A stretch of DNA of 64,000 bases from SIG575 sp964507395 (lineage in GTDB: Bacteria > Bacillota > Clostridia > Oscillospirales > Acutalibacteraceae). The position numbers and the translations under genes were made by a program. The stretch lies in the NCBI GenBank assembly GCA_964507395.1, contig CAZDQE010000001.1, positions 45,006-109,005 of the forward strand. Direction: 5' to 3'. The notes below the pieces were generated by a model. It was given only the letters and a program-made list of their open reading frames with translations. It made no database searches and was not told the DNA's origin. This document shows, piece by piece, positions 51,689-61,800 of this stretch (position 1 is the stretch's first letter; every line of letters begins with the position of its first letter).

Positions 51689-52959
51689 ATGCAATAATCA
51701 CCGTCTACATCAATGATTTTAACTTTAATAATTTCTGAACATTTATCCTCTGTGCAGTTCACCAGCACGGGGGTATAATTTTTTGTGTAACCCTCATAAA
51801 GTCCGTCTTTATTTCTAGTCTCTATAAGAACCTCAACTGTTTTGCCTATCTGACTTTTCAGGAAATTCTGCCTGATTTCTTCAGTCACATCAGTCATTTT
51901 TCTTGCGCGTTCTTCTTTTATGTGCTTTTCAAGCTGAGGAAGTTTTTCTGCTTTCGTGCCGATTCTGACGGAATAGGGGAAAACATGTACCTTTTCAAAT
52001 CCGATTTTTCCGGCAAAGTCAAGACTTTCTTCAAAATCCTCTTTGCTTTCAAGAGAAAATCCTACCATGATATCTGTAGTAATTGTTGCATCTTCAAAGC
52101 TTGAACGAAGCTTTTGGCAGAGGTGATAATATTCATCTGCGGTATAATGTCTGTTCATTCTTTTAAGCGTTGCATCACAGCCACTCTGCAGTGAAATATG
52201 AAACTGCGGACAGAAATTCGGCAGTTTTGCCAGTTCATCAATCACTTCGTCAGTGATGTGGTCAGGTTCGAGCGAGCCGAGTCTTACTCTTTCGATGCCC
52301 TTAGTGTTACATGCAAGCTTTACGGCATCTGTAAATTTTTCACCGATATCCTTTCCGTATGAAGAAAGGTTGATACCGACAAGTACAACTTCCTTGTATC
52401 CTTTTTCGGCAATTGAATCAAGCTCCTTCTGAATGTCAGCAAGGGGTTTTGAACGTGAACGTCCGCGGGAAGTCGGGATGATACAATATGTGCAATAACG
52501 GTTGCAACCGTCCTGTATTTTGAGAAAAGCTCTTGTTCTGTTCTGAAAATCAGAAATCAGATTTCCTCTGAACGGGTCATGATTTTCGTGAAGTTCAATG
52601 TTAACGAGACGTTCTTTTTTTTCAAAAAAATCTTTCAGAGCTGCAACTAAAGTGTCATTGTTTTTGTTGCCAATAACTATGTCAGCCTGATAAAGCTCTT
52701 TGGCTTTTTCGGGATAAGCCTGAGGCATACAGCCTGTAAGAACGACGCATGAATCAGGATTGTTTTTCTTGAATCTGCGTACAGCCTGTCTTGTTTTCTG
52801 GTCGCCCGAAGCAGTAACAGTGCAGGAGTTGACAATAAACACGTCTGCTTTTTCATTGTGATTCACAATTGTAAATCCGTTTTTAATTAACTGTTCAGCC
52901 ATGGCTTCAGATTCGTATTGATTAACTTTGCAACCGAGTGTATAAAAAGCAGCAGTCAT
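51673..52959 (-). CDS. mtaB: tRNA t6A37 methylthiotransferase MtaB
   Basis: A 428-residue radical-SAM methylthiotransferase. The N-terminal UPF0004 domain has FYTLGCKVNQYESE, SCTVTASGDQKTRQ and TGCMPQ, which supply the first cluster cysteines; the radical SAM motif is CNRYCTYC; a TRAM-like region ends the protein. MtaB (YqeV) converts t6A37 to ms2t6A. The start is ATG 52959 with GGAGG upstream; an open frame runs a further 35 codons upstream into the GNAT gene but lacks a site. It shares its substrate position with TcdA encoded 4 kb away. Confidence 0.94.
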   Translation of the reverse strand: MTAAFYTLGCKVNQYESEAMAEQLIKNGFTIVNHNEKADVFIVNSCTVTASGDQKTRQAVRRFKKNNPDSCVVLTGCMPQAYPEKAKELYQADIVIGNKNNDTLVAALKDFFEKKERLVNIELHENHDPFRGNLISDFQNRTRAFLKIQDGCNRYCTYCIIPTSRGRSRSKPLADIQKELDSIAEKGYKEVVLVGINLSSYGKDIGEKFTDAVKLACNTKGIERVRLGSLEPDHITDEVIDELAKLPNFCPQFHISLQSGCDATLKRMNRHYTADEYYHLCQKLRSSFEDATITTDIMVGFSLESKEDFEESLDFAGKIGFEKVHVFPYSVRIGTKAEKLPQLEKHIKEERARKMTDVTEEIRQNFLKSQIGKTVEVLIETRNKDGLYEGYTKNYTPVLVNCTEDKCSEIIKVKIIDVDGDYCIGELF

Positions 52960-52987
52960 GTTTATCCTCCGTTTAAAATTGAAATTT

Positions 52988-53515
52988 TTAGAGCGTTTTA
53001 CTATAATATTCCACTCCGGAATAGCTACCATCAAAATTTTTTCTTCTATTTGGTATATAGCCATCTTTTTTGAAACCAGCTTTAATCATTACTCTTGAAG
53101 ATTGTTTGTTTAATTCATTGCAAGAACATTCTACTAAATGATAATTTCTTTTTGTTAAGAGATAATCAGACACTGCCTTTAATGCCTCTGTTGCATATCC
53201 CAAACCTTGATAATCAAATAAAATTACATACCCGACATTACAATAATTATTTTTTCTATCTATTCCATTAACTGAAATGTTACCAATTGGTTCATGTGTG
53301 TTTTTTAATGCAATTACCCAACGTTCATAATTACTGGTATCTGCTTCTGCTATCCATTTTTTAATAACTTCCAATTCTTCCTCTTTACTTAATTTTGGCG
53401 GAGAAATAAACTTATGTAACCTCACATCTTGCAAAAATTGATATTGCATATCAATATCTGATTCTTTATATCTGCGTATAATCAGTCTATCCGTTTGAAT
53501 AGTCGGACAAAGCAT
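52988..53515 (-). CDS. RimJ/RimL-type GNAT acetyltransferase, AT-rich
   Basis: A 175-residue N-acetyltransferase of the RimJ/RimL group: TDRLIIRRYKESDI at the start, the acetyl-CoA motif FDYQGLGYATEALKAV and SSRVMIKAGFKKDGY near the end. The target may be a ribosomal protein, antibiotic or small amine. Base composition differs sharply from its neighbours: row 53101-53160 has 13 G or C in 60, against 24 in 60 in an mtaB row (52321-52380). Codons are strongly A/T-ended, which suggests recent transfer. GGAGG precedes the ATG. Confidence 0.88.
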   Translation of the reverse strand: MLCPTIQTDRLIIRRYKESDIDMQYQFLQDVRLHKFISPPKLSKEEELEVIKKWIAEADTSNYERWVIALKNTHEPIGNISVNGIDRKNNYCNVGYVILFDYQGLGYATEALKAVSDYLLTKRNYHLVECSCNELNKQSSRVMIKAGFKKDGYIPNRRKNFDGSYSGVEYYSKTL

Positions 53516-53589
53516 AGATAAACCTCCACAAGTAAAATGTACTTAATTATATCACACTTAAAATAAAATTACAATGAATAATAGAAATG

Positions 53590-53621
53590 AAAATCCGCCC
53601 GCTTGCGTGAACGGATTTTTT
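53590..53621. terminator. Hairpin terminator between the two acetyltransferase frames
   Basis: AAAATCCG (53590-53597) pairs with CGGATTTT (53612-53619), with a further short pairing inside and a TTGC loop. It is followed by T on the plus strand; the minus-strand T-run is shorter. Confidence 0.6.
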
Positions 53622-53672
53622 GGGAGTACGTTTCATTTTAGAACCACATTCGGCAAATTGAAAATTGTTACA

Positions 53673-53921
53673 TTATTCAAGCCATTGAATAAAAGCGGTT
53701 TTATCTGAACAGTTATAGCCTGCATTACCATAGAAATTCAAAGTTTTTTCTTCTTTTGATCCTGTAAGCAACATCATTCTATAACAATTATCTTTTATTG
53801 CTGTTTCTTTTGCATAATTCAAACATTCTGTAGCATACCCTCTGCCACGATAAACTTTGTGTGTAACAACATTTTCTATAAACGCATACGGTCTAATGTT
53901 GCCCGCAAGGGCAAACATCAT
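53673..53921 (-). pseudogene. Truncated GNAT acetyltransferase (C-terminal part only)
   Basis: The 82-residue frame holds only the C-terminal half of a GNAT enzyme: IRPYAFIENVVTHKVYRGRGYATECLNYAKE (acetyl-CoA site) and TLNFYGNAGYN, ending FIQWLE. The normal first 60-70 residues are missing. The break lies at the tRNA-Thr terminator only 4 bp beyond the first ATG, and no ribosome binding site precedes it. AT content is high, as in the intact GNAT next door. It is best read as a remnant left by deletion or insertion at the tRNA gene. Confidence 0.75.
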
Positions 53922-53924
53922 TCC

Positions 53925-53964
53925 AAAAAGAAAAAGTCACACGGAAGTGTGACTTTTTCTTTTT
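53925..53964 (-). terminator. Perfect 18-bp hairpin, terminator of tRNA-Thr
   Basis: Positions 53925-53942 pair perfectly with 53947-53964 around the loop GGAA (TTCC on the minus strand). The outer part of the stem is itself a run of T on the minus strand. It begins at the last base of the tRNA CCA. Confidence 0.85.
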
Positions 53965-54039
53965 GGAGCTGCTAACCGGATTCGAACCGGTGACCTCATC
54001 CTTACCAAGGATGTGCTCTGCCTGCTGAGCCATAGCAGC
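53964..54039 (-). tRNA. tRNA-Thr (GGT)
   Basis: All arms fold by hand. The acceptor is GCTGCTA/TAGCAGC, the anticodon stem CATCC/GGATG with loop TTGGTAA (anticodon GGT), and the T arm ACCGG-TTCGAAT-CCGGT. The discriminator is T and CCA is encoded. Length is 76 nt. Confidence 0.97.
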
Positions 54040-54057
54040 ACATACTCAACGCACAAT

Positions 54058-54086
54058 ATGATATCATAACTTTACTCAAATTGCAA
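54058..54086 (-). promoter_or_regulatory. Promoter of tRNA-Thr
   Basis: On the minus strand TTGCAA (plus 54081-54086) and TATCAT (plus 54058-54063) are 17 bp apart, 18 bp before the tRNA. Confidence 0.6.
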
Positions 54087-54128
54087 GGAATTTTTTCAAA
54101 AATATTTTAGTAAATTTAGAAAAAAGTG

Positions 54129-54157
54129 TTGGAACTTCCGGAAAAATAGTTTATAAT
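54129..54157 (+). promoter_or_regulatory. Sigma-A promoter of the hprK operon
   Basis: TTGGAA (54129-54134) and TATAAT (54152-54157) are 17 bp apart, 30 bp before the ATG at 54188. Confidence 0.7.
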
Positions 54158-54187
54158 ATACTGGATAATGTTTTAGGATGTGAAAAT

Positions 54188-55150
54188 ATGATGCAAAAAT
54201 ATACTGTGTCCCTTGAAAAAATCATCAAGGATCACAAGTTTGAAGTGGCTTTCATGCCAAAGGCTGCTTCCGACATTTATGTTTCAACGTCTGATGTTAA
54301 CAGACCGGGGCTTATTCTCTGCGGTTTTGAGGAATATTTTGACCCTGAGCGTATACAGTTTATCGGTCTGACGGAAATTGAGTATCTGAGAAGTCTCCCC
54401 GGAGACGAGGGTGACAGAAAGTTTGAAAACTTTTTTTCAAAAAAACCTGTCTGTGTTATCATAACAAGAGGCCTTGATTTCCCCGAAAGATGTCTGGAGT
54501 TTGCAAAAAAATACGAGGTACCCGTTCTTCTTACACTTGACCAGACTTCCCGTTGCATGTCAACAATTATTGCTTATCTCAACGTTGAACTGGCACCGAG
54601 AGTTACGCGTCACGGAGTGTTGCTCGAGGTAAGCGGTGAGGGTGTGCTTATCCTCGGTGACAGCGGTGTAGGTAAAAGCGAAACGGCTCTGGAACTTATT
54701 AAACGCGGTCACAGGCTTATTGCTGATGATGCGGTTGAAATCAGAAGAGTTTCAGAAAAAACTCTTGTCGGTTCAGCTCCTGATAACATAAGACATTATA
54801 TCGAGCTTCGCGGTGTCGGTATTATCAATGCACGGAGAATATTCGGTATGGGTGCTGTTAAAATGACGGAAAAAATTGATATGGTAGTTCAGCTTGAACT
54901 CTGGGACAGCACAAAAATCTATGACCGCTTGGGTCTTGATGATGAAAAAATGAACATACTCGGTGTTGAGGTACCTGTTACAACAGTACCTGTAAAACCC
55001 GGCAGAAACCTGTCAATAATAATTGAAGCGGCAGCAATGAATAACCGTCAGAAAAAGATGGGCTATAATGCTGCAAGAGAGCTTCTTCACAGTCTCGGAA
55101 TGTCAGATATAATTCCTGATGAAAACGAGCTTGAAACATGGAAATCATGA
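54188..55150 (+). CDS. hprK: HPr kinase/phosphorylase
   Basis: A 320-residue bifunctional enzyme that phosphorylates HPr at Ser46 in response to glycolytic intermediates and drives carbon catabolite control. The N-terminal domain (1-130) is followed by the P-loop GDSGVGKS at 157-164, the LIADDAVEI region and the signature ELRGVGIIN, and the C-terminal capping region. AGGATG precedes the first of two ATGs. It is the first gene of a six-gene run to dnaE, with short gaps throughout. Confidence 0.96.
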   Translation: MMQKYTVSLEKIIKDHKFEVAFMPKAASDIYVSTSDVNRPGLILCGFEEYFDPERIQFIGLTEIEYLRSLPGDEGDRKFENFFSKKPVCVIITRGLDFPERCLEFAKKYEVPVLLTLDQTSRCMSTIIAYLNVELAPRVTRHGVLLEVSGEGVLILGDSGVGKSETALELIKRGHRLIADDAVEIRRVSEKTLVGSAPDNIRHYIELRGVGIINARRIFGMGAVKMTEKIDMVVQLELWDSTKIYDRLGLDDEKMNILGVEVPVTTVPVKPGRNLSIIIEAAAMNNRQKKMGYNAARELLHSLGMSDIIPDENELETWKS

Positions 55151-55182
55151 ATATTGTAAACCAAATTACGGAGGTAATTAAA

Positions 55183-56133
55183 ATGTATAAAATTGGTGTT
55201 GATCTTGGCGGAACAAATATTGCAGTAGGTGTTATTGACGAAAGCTTTAAAATCGTCGGCAGAGGTACAGTAAAAACCAATGCTCCCAGACCTGCGGCAG
55301 AAATTTTTGATGACATCGCAAAAGCGGTTGATCTGGCACTTAAAGATGCGGGAATTACTCTTGATGAGGCAAAGAGCATCGGTGTCGGTATTCCCGGCTC
55401 TATCAATAAAACAACAGGTAACATTGAATTTTCGAACAACCTTGATTTCCATATGGTACCTGCAAGGGATATGTTAAGCGAAAGACTGGGCGGAAAGCCT
55501 GTACATATCGACAACGACGCAAACTGTGCAGCTCTCGGCGAGGCATATGCAGGCGCAGGTAACGGCTGTAAAAACCTTGTTGCTGTAACGCTCGGTACAG
55601 GTGTCGGCAGTGGTATTATAATTGACGGTAAGCTTGTAACAGGTATTGGTGATGCTGCAGGCGAATACGGTCACACAGTAATTTTTGCTGACGGTATTCA
55701 GTGTAACTGCGGAAGAAAAGGCTGCTGGGAAGCATATGCTTCTGCAACTGCCCTTATCAGACAGACAAAAGAAAAAATGCAGGAAAACAAAGACAGCATT
55801 ATGTGGGAGCTTACAGGCGGCGATATTAACAAAGCAAGCGGCAGAACTGCATGGGATGCTATGAGAAAAGGCGATATAGCAGGTAAGGAAGTAGTCGATA
55901 AGTACATCTGGTATGTTGCAATCGGTGTTTCTAATATCATCAATGCTCTTCAGCCTGATGTTCTTTGTGTTGGCGGCGGTATCAGTAACGAAAAAGATAA
56001 CCTTATCGTTCCTCTTACCGAAATGGTACAGAAAGAGGTTTATAACAAACAGTTTGAAAGAGGTACAAAAATCTGCGTAGCAGAGCTTAAGAATGACGCA
56101 GGTATTATCGGTGCCGCGCTTCTTGAAAGATAA
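55183..56133 (+). CDS. glcK: ROK-family glucokinase
   Basis: A 316-residue sugar kinase. The N-terminal phosphate loop is VDLGGTNIAVG, the glucose-binding and catalytic aspartate region is IDNDANCAALGEA, LGTGVGSGII follows, and the ROK zinc motif is CNCGRKGCWE with the preceding GEYGH. It phosphorylates glucose to glucose 6-phosphate. The start at ATG 55183 has GGAGGT seven bases upstream; an in-frame ATG at 55138 lies in the hprK end. The pairing with hprK and pfkA suits a role in sugar entry. Confidence 0.93.
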   Translation: MYKIGVDLGGTNIAVGVIDESFKIVGRGTVKTNAPRPAAEIFDDIAKAVDLALKDAGITLDEAKSIGVGIPGSINKTTGNIEFSNNLDFHMVPARDMLSERLGGKPVHIDNDANCAALGEAYAGAGNGCKNLVAVTLGTGVGSGIIIDGKLVTGIGDAAGEYGHTVIFADGIQCNCGRKGCWEAYASATALIRQTKEKMQENKDSIMWELTGGDINKASGRTAWDAMRKGDIAGKEVVDKYIWYVAIGVSNIINALQPDVLCVGGGISNEKDNLIVPLTEMVQKEVYNKQFERGTKICVAELKNDAGIIGAALLER

Positions 56134-56153
56134 ATTTATTAACGGAGGTTTTC

Positions 56154-57059
56154 ATGGAATATTCTGAAACAATGTTTGATTTCGGTGAAGAAATTAAATG
56201 CGAAGTAAAAAAGGATGTCCCGATGAAGATGTATACAAGCTTCAAAACCGGAGGAAATGCTGAACTGATGCTGACTCCCAAGGATGAAAAATCACTCTGC
56301 GAAGCTTTAAAAAAATGTAAGGAACTCAATATTAAACCGTTTATTCTCGGAAACGGAACAAATCTTCTCGTTTCCGACAGGGGAATTGACAAGGTTGTAA
56401 TCCATATCGGCAAGGGCTTTGATGAAATTACTCTTGTCGATGAAACAACAATCCGCTGTATGGCAGGCTGCAGCCTGATGAGACTTTGCCGTTTTGCATT
56501 GGAAAAAGGTCTTACAGGTCTTGAATTTGCTTACGGAATTCCCGGCACTGTAGGCGGTGCTATGTATATGAACGCAGGAGCTTATGACGGTGAAATGAAA
56601 GATATAGCCGTCAGCTGCGACTATGTGACCTTAGACGGTGAAAAAGGGACTCTCGCGGGGGATGAGATGGGACTTTCTTACAGACATAGTAATTTCTGCG
56701 ACAGTGACAAGGTTATAGTTTCTGCTTTATTTAAGCTTCAGAAAGGAAGCAGAATAGAGATTGAAAATAAGATGAATGACCTTATGTCACGAAGAAAAGA
56801 CAAACAACCCATAGAATATCCGAGTGCCGGCAGTACTTTTAAAAGACCTGCAGGTCATTTTGCAGGTAAACTTATTGAGGATTGCGGTCTGATGGGGAAA
56901 TCTGTCGGCGGTGCTCAGGTCAGCGAAAAGCATTGCGGATTTATCATCAATAAAAATAATGCAAGCAGTGCCGACATTCTTGATTTGATAGATTTTGTAC
57001 GTGATGAAGTTCTGGAAAAAACAGGCATTATGCTTGAAACGGAAGTTAGAATTGTGTAG
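56154..57059 (+). CDS. murB: UDP-N-acetylenolpyruvoylglucosamine reductase
   Basis: A 301-residue FAD enzyme of peptidoglycan precursor synthesis. MYTSFKTGGNAEL, LGNGTNLLVSD, GLEFAYGIPGTVGGAMYMNAGAYDGEM and YPSAGSTFKRP are the FAD and substrate motifs; the YRxSxF region reads YRHSNFC. The C-terminal catalytic Glu lies in LETEVRIV. It belongs to the short type II MurB class. It follows glcK by 20 bp with GGAGG before the ATG. Confidence 0.96.
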   Translation: MEYSETMFDFGEEIKCEVKKDVPMKMYTSFKTGGNAELMLTPKDEKSLCEALKKCKELNIKPFILGNGTNLLVSDRGIDKVVIHIGKGFDEITLVDETTIRCMAGCSLMRLCRFALEKGLTGLEFAYGIPGTVGGAMYMNAGAYDGEMKDIAVSCDYVTLDGEKGTLAGDEMGLSYRHSNFCDSDKVIVSALFKLQKGSRIEIENKMNDLMSRRKDKQPIEYPSAGSTFKRPAGHFAGKLIEDCGLMGKSVGGAQVSEKHCGFIINKNNASSADILDLIDFVRDEVLEKTGIMLETEVRIV

Positions 57060-57070
57060 GTGTTTGAAAG

Positions 57071-57928
57071 ATGGATGTTTTGATTGTAACCGGAATGTCA
57101 GGTGCAGGAAAATCAAATGCAGTAAACGCTCTTGAGGATATAGGTTATTTTTGTGCAGATAACATTCCTCCCAACCTTTTGCCCTCTTTTCTTGAAGAGA
57201 TCAAAAAAAGTGATGAAGCTGAAAAGGTTGCAGTCGTAATTGATATGCGCGCGGGACTTTCCTTCAGTAATCTTATAAGTGTTCTTGACGAAGCAAAGAA
57301 ATCTGATTACAATTTCAAAACTCTTTTTATTGATGCCGATGACGATGTTCTTGTCAGAAGATATAAGGAAACAAGGAGGCTTCATCCTCTTGTTGTAAAA
57401 AATCAGTCTCTTTCAGTTACTGAGGCTATCAGCCTCGAAAGAATGCATCTCCAGCCTACTAAAAATATCGCCGATATTGTGATTGACAGCACAAATCTTT
57501 CTGTCACACAGTTGAGAAACAGGATTAAAGACACATTTCTTTCACGTCCTGAAAATTCATTTGTAATGCATTTTATTTCATTCGGATATAAGCACGGAAT
57601 TCCCCGCGACTGCGACTTTGTTTTTGATTTGAGAGGTCTTGTGAATCCTTTTTATGTTCCTGAACTGAGAGATAAAACAGGCCTTGATAAGGAAGTAAGA
57701 GATTTTGTAATGCAGGACGAAAACAGTCAGAAAATGAAGAGAATGCTTGAAGAATTTATTCTTTTCATACTTCCTCTTTCAAAGCTTGAGGGCAAGAGTC
57801 AGATCGTTATCGGTTTCGGATGCACGGGCGGTCATCACCGTTCTGTTACTTTTGCCGAGATTTTTAACGATTTTCTTGATTCGCTCGGATACAGAACCAC
57901 AGTCCATCACAGAGACTGTCAGAAATAA
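57071..57928 (+). CDS. rapZ: RapZ/YvcJ nucleotide-binding protein
   Basis: A 285-residue P-loop protein with GMSGAGKSNAVNALEDIGYFCADNIPP, the FIDADDDVLVRRYKETRRLHPL region and the C-terminal YKHGIPRDCDFVFDLRGLVNPF and GCTGGHHRSV motifs. In E. coli RapZ guides RNase E cleavage of GlmZ and senses glucosamine 6-phosphate; in Firmicutes the role is less clear, with links to competence and wall metabolism. It lies 11 bp after murB and 13 bp before whiA. Confidence 0.95.
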   Translation: MDVLIVTGMSGAGKSNAVNALEDIGYFCADNIPPNLLPSFLEEIKKSDEAEKVAVVIDMRAGLSFSNLISVLDEAKKSDYNFKTLFIDADDDVLVRRYKETRRLHPLVVKNQSLSVTEAISLERMHLQPTKNIADIVIDSTNLSVTQLRNRIKDTFLSRPENSFVMHFISFGYKHGIPRDCDFVFDLRGLVNPFYVPELRDKTGLDKEVRDFVMQDENSQKMKRMLEEFILFILPLSKLEGKSQIVIGFGCTGGHHRSVTFAEIFNDFLDSLGYRTTVHHRDCQK

Positions 57929-57941
57929 TCGGAGGATATTT

Positions 57942-58844
57942 ATGTCATTTTCTCAAAAGGTAAAAAGTGAATTATCTTTAATGACAGATCTGTCAGATTG
58001 TTGCATGAAAGCTGAGGCTTACGGTATGCTTCTTTTCGGAAAATACTATTCTCAGACAAGAATCGGCTTTCTTACAGAGAACAAAAATGTTGCAAATGCC
58101 TATGTGCATTTCTGCAAAGCCTGTCCCGAGGTAAAACCGAGGCTTACGAAAACGAAGGCGGGCAACTTTTCTCTTTCAATTACCATATCGAGGGACATTG
58201 AAAAGATTATGAGATATTTCGGGCAAAGCAAGCAGAACATAACTCTTCGCATAAACAGGTCAAATTTTGAAGATGACTGCTGTTATGCCTCATTTCTCCG
58301 CGGTGCCTTTCTGTCCTGCGGAACAATTGCTGACCCCATGAAAAACTATCATCTTGAATTTGTCATACCTTTTTTGAAGCTTACAAATGATTTTGCAACA
58401 TTGCTGGGTGATATGGGTCTGTCGCCCAAGATAGTAGAGCGCGGTAACTCTTACGTTGTGTATTTTAAAGACAGCGAAAACATAGAAGATTTTCTTACTC
58501 TCATCGGTGCTCAGTCAAGCTCTCTTGAGCTTATGGGTGTTAAAATGATGAAGGATGTAAGAAACAAAATAAACAGGCAGATAAACTTTGAAACTGCGAA
58601 TATTTCAAGAACAGTAAACGCTTCGATGTCACAGGTTTCTGCCATAGAAAAAATAGAAAAGTCAAAGGGGATTGATTGGTTGCCCGAGCAGCTTCGGGAA
58701 ATCGCCCGTATCAGACTTGATAACCCTGATATGTCCCTTGATGAAATAAGAAAAGAGCTTGGCGGTGAAATTTCCCGTTCAGGCGTTAATCACAGATTAA
58801 ACAGATTAATAAAAATTGCAGACGAACTTGACCGAGAGGCGTGA
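57942..58844 (+). CDS. whiA: WhiA, sporulation/cell-division regulator
   Basis: A 300-residue protein with an N-terminal LAGLIDADG-like domain (SFSQKVKSELS, CCYASFLRGAFLSCGTIADP) and a C-terminal helix-turn-helix (LREIARIRLDNPDMSLDEIRKEL, SRSGVNHRLNRLIKIA). In Firmicutes it influences division and chromosome segregation. The start is ATG 57942 with GGAGG upstream; the open frame runs back to 57747 inside rapZ without a ribosome binding site. Bacillus and most Clostridia have yvcK between rapZ and whiA; it is missing here. Confidence 0.94.
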   Translation: MSFSQKVKSELSLMTDLSDCCMKAEAYGMLLFGKYYSQTRIGFLTENKNVANAYVHFCKACPEVKPRLTKTKAGNFSLSITISRDIEKIMRYFGQSKQNITLRINRSNFEDDCCYASFLRGAFLSCGTIADPMKNYHLEFVIPFLKLTNDFATLLGDMGLSPKIVERGNSYVVYFKDSENIEDFLTLIGAQSSSLELMGVKMMKDVRNKINRQINFETANISRTVNASMSQVSAIEKIEKSKGIDWLPEQLREIARIRLDNPDMSLDEIRKELGGEISRSGVNHRLNRLIKIADELDREA

Positions 58845-58850
58845 AACTGA

Positions 58851-61800
58851 ATGGGATTTACTCATTTACATCTTCACAGTGAATACAGTTTGCTTGACGG
58901 TGCGTGTAAAATAAATGAAGTTACAAAACGTGCTGCCGAGCTTGGTCAGTCATCTCTTGCTATAACCGACCATGGTGTAATGTTCGGTGCAATTGATTTT
59001 TATAAAAAAGCTAAAGCAGTTGGTATTAAACCCATAATCGGTTGTGAGGTTTATGTCGCTGCAAGAAATCTTGATCTGAAAGAAAAAGGTCTTGATTCAG
59101 AAAGGTACCACCTTGTTTTGCTCTGTAAGAACGAAACAGGGTATAAAAACCTTATAAAAATGGTTTCTGAGAGCTGGAAAAGAGGCTTTTATGTGAAACC
59201 GCGCATTGATAAGTCTCTCCTTGAAAAGCATCATGAGGGACTTATTGCTTTGTCTGCGTGTCTTGCAGGCGAAATACCGAGAGCAATTCTCGCCAATGAC
59301 ATTGAAGGCGCGGTTGACAGTGCTCTGTGGTATAAAAATTTATTCGGTGATGACTTTTATCTTGAAATTCAGAATCATTCTCTGCAGGATGAAATGCGCG
59401 TTGTGAGCGGTATGAGAACTGTGTCTGACAGAACAGGCATACCTCTTGTTGCGACAAATGATACCCACTATATCAGAAAAGAAGATGCAAGAATACAAGA
59501 GGTTCTTATCTGTATTCAGACAAATAATGTTGTCGGCACTCCCACAGGTATGAGCTTTGAAACAGATGAATTTTACCTGAAAAGCTATGATGAGATGTGT
59601 CAGGCTTTTCCAGATGATATTGATGCTGTTGAAAGAACAGAGGAAATCGCCGCAAAATGTAATCTTGAGTTTGAATTCGGCAAAACAAAGCTTCCTCATT
59701 TTGAGGTTCCCGATAATCAGAATCATTTTGAATACTTCAAAAAACAGTGTTTTGACGGTCTGGTTAAAAGATACGGAGAAAACTATCCGAAAGAATATGA
59801 AGAAAGATTGCTGTATGAACTTGAAACCATTGAAAAGATGGGTTATACAGATTACTATCTTATTGTAAATGATTTTATTTCCTATGCAAAAAATCACGGT
59901 ATCCCCGTAGGCCCCGGCAGAGGTTCGGGTGCAGGCTCGCTTGCGGCCTATTGCATAGGCATCACGGGCATTGACCCTATGAAATACAGCCTTATTTTTG
60001 AGCGTTTCCTGAATCCTGAAAGAGTTACAATGCCTGACTTCGATATTGATTTCTGTTATGTCAGACGAGGCGAGGTTATTGATTATGTCATCGAAAAATA
60101 CGGATATGACCGCGTGGCACAGATTGTAACCTTTGGTACGATGGCGGCAAGGGGAGCAATAAGAGATGTAGGCAGAGCGTTGGGGATTCCTTATTCAAAT
60201 GTTGATAAGGTTGCTAAACTTATTCCCCGTGAACTGAATATTACAATCGAATCTGCACTTAAGTCTTCACCTGAGCTTGTGGAAATGTATAACTCTGATA
60301 AAGAGGTCAAAACTCTTGTTGACACTGCAAAAACAGTTGAAGGTATGCCCCGTCACGCATCAACCCATGCAGCAGGAGTTGTTATCACAAGGGATCCCAT
60401 TGATACTTATGTTCCGTTGGCTCTCAATGATAATGCCGTTGTAACTCAGTTTACTATGACAACCTTAGAGGAATTAGGACTTCTCAAAATTGACTTTCTG
60501 GGGCTTCGTTATCTTACTGTCATTGATGATGCCGAAAAGCTTGTTCGGAGAAAGCATCCTGAATTTGATATTGAAAAAATTGATATTAATGATAAAGAAA
60601 CCTATGAGCTTTTTTCAAAAGGTCTGACAGACGGCGTATTTCAGCTTGAATCAGGTGGCATGAAAAATGTTCTTACTCAGCTTAAACCCGATTCAATTGA
60701 GGACATTATTGCTGTTATCTCGCTTTACAGACCCGGTCCTATGAAATCAATTCCGACCTATATTGAAAACAGACATAACCCTGAAAAGGTAAAATATTCA
60801 ACGCCGCTTCTGAAAGACATTCTTGATGTTACTTACGGTTGCATTGTCTATCAGGAACAGGTTATGCAGATTTTCAGAACTCTGGCAGGCTATTCCTTCG
60901 GCAGAGCTGACATTGTGCGCCGTGCCATGAGTAAGAAAAAGCATGACGTTATGGAAAAAGAGCGTCACAACTTCATTTACGGTCTTGTAAATGAGGACGG
61001 CACTACTGAATGTACAGGCGCAATTGCAAACGGTGTTGACGGGAAAACAGCCAACGGGATTTTCGATACAATGTCGGATTTCTCGCAGTATGCTTTCAAT
61101 AAATCCCATGCGGCAGCTTATGCTTTTGTCGCATACAGAACGGCATATCTTAAATGTCATTATCCGAATGAGTATTTTTCAGCGCTCATCAGCAGTGTTC
61201 TTGACGACTCAAAGAAGGTTGCTGAATATATTTCTGAATGTCACAGATTAGGCATAAAAATCATTCCGCCTGACGTTAATGAAAGCTTTGATTCTTTCAC
61301 GGTAAAAGGTAATGATATTCTTTTCGGCATGCTTGCAATAAAAAACCTTGGCAGAAACGCTATCAAGGCTATTATCAGAGAACGAGAAGACGGCGGAAGG
61401 TTTGATTCTTTTTCATCCTTCTGTTTCAGAATGTACGGAAAGGAATTAAACAAACGCGCAATCGAAGCTCTTATTTACAGCGGTGCTCTTGACGGGCTTG
61501 ATTTAAACCGCCGTCAGATGATTACATCTCTTCCCATGATTATGAATGAGGCGGAAAACAGCGGAAAAATCATGGCAGGAGGACAGATGGGACTTTTCGG
61601 AGACGACAGCGAAATGTTTTCCGTTGAGGTACCCGATTTGCCTGAATTTTCTGCTGAGGACAAGCTGAGCTTTGAAAAGGAATATACAGGTATCTATATT
61701 TCAGGCCATCCGCTTACTCCTTATGAGAGCGTTTCTCAGAGTCTGAATGCAGATAAAATTTCACGCATTATCACGGAAACCTCAGATGGCGAGCTTTCAA

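Noticed and set aside
52960..53064. Upstream extension of mtaB by 35 codons
   Set aside because: It overlaps the AT-rich GNAT gene, and a perfect GGAGG precedes the internal ATG at which MtaB homology begins.
53673..53921. Intact small acetyltransferase gene
   Set aside because: Only the C-terminal half of a GNAT fold is present and no ribosome binding site precedes the first ATG, so I call it a remnant.
57747..57941. Upstream extension of whiA by 65 codons
   Set aside because: It lies wholly inside rapZ in another frame, has no ribosome binding site, and WhiA proteins begin at the MSFS sequence.
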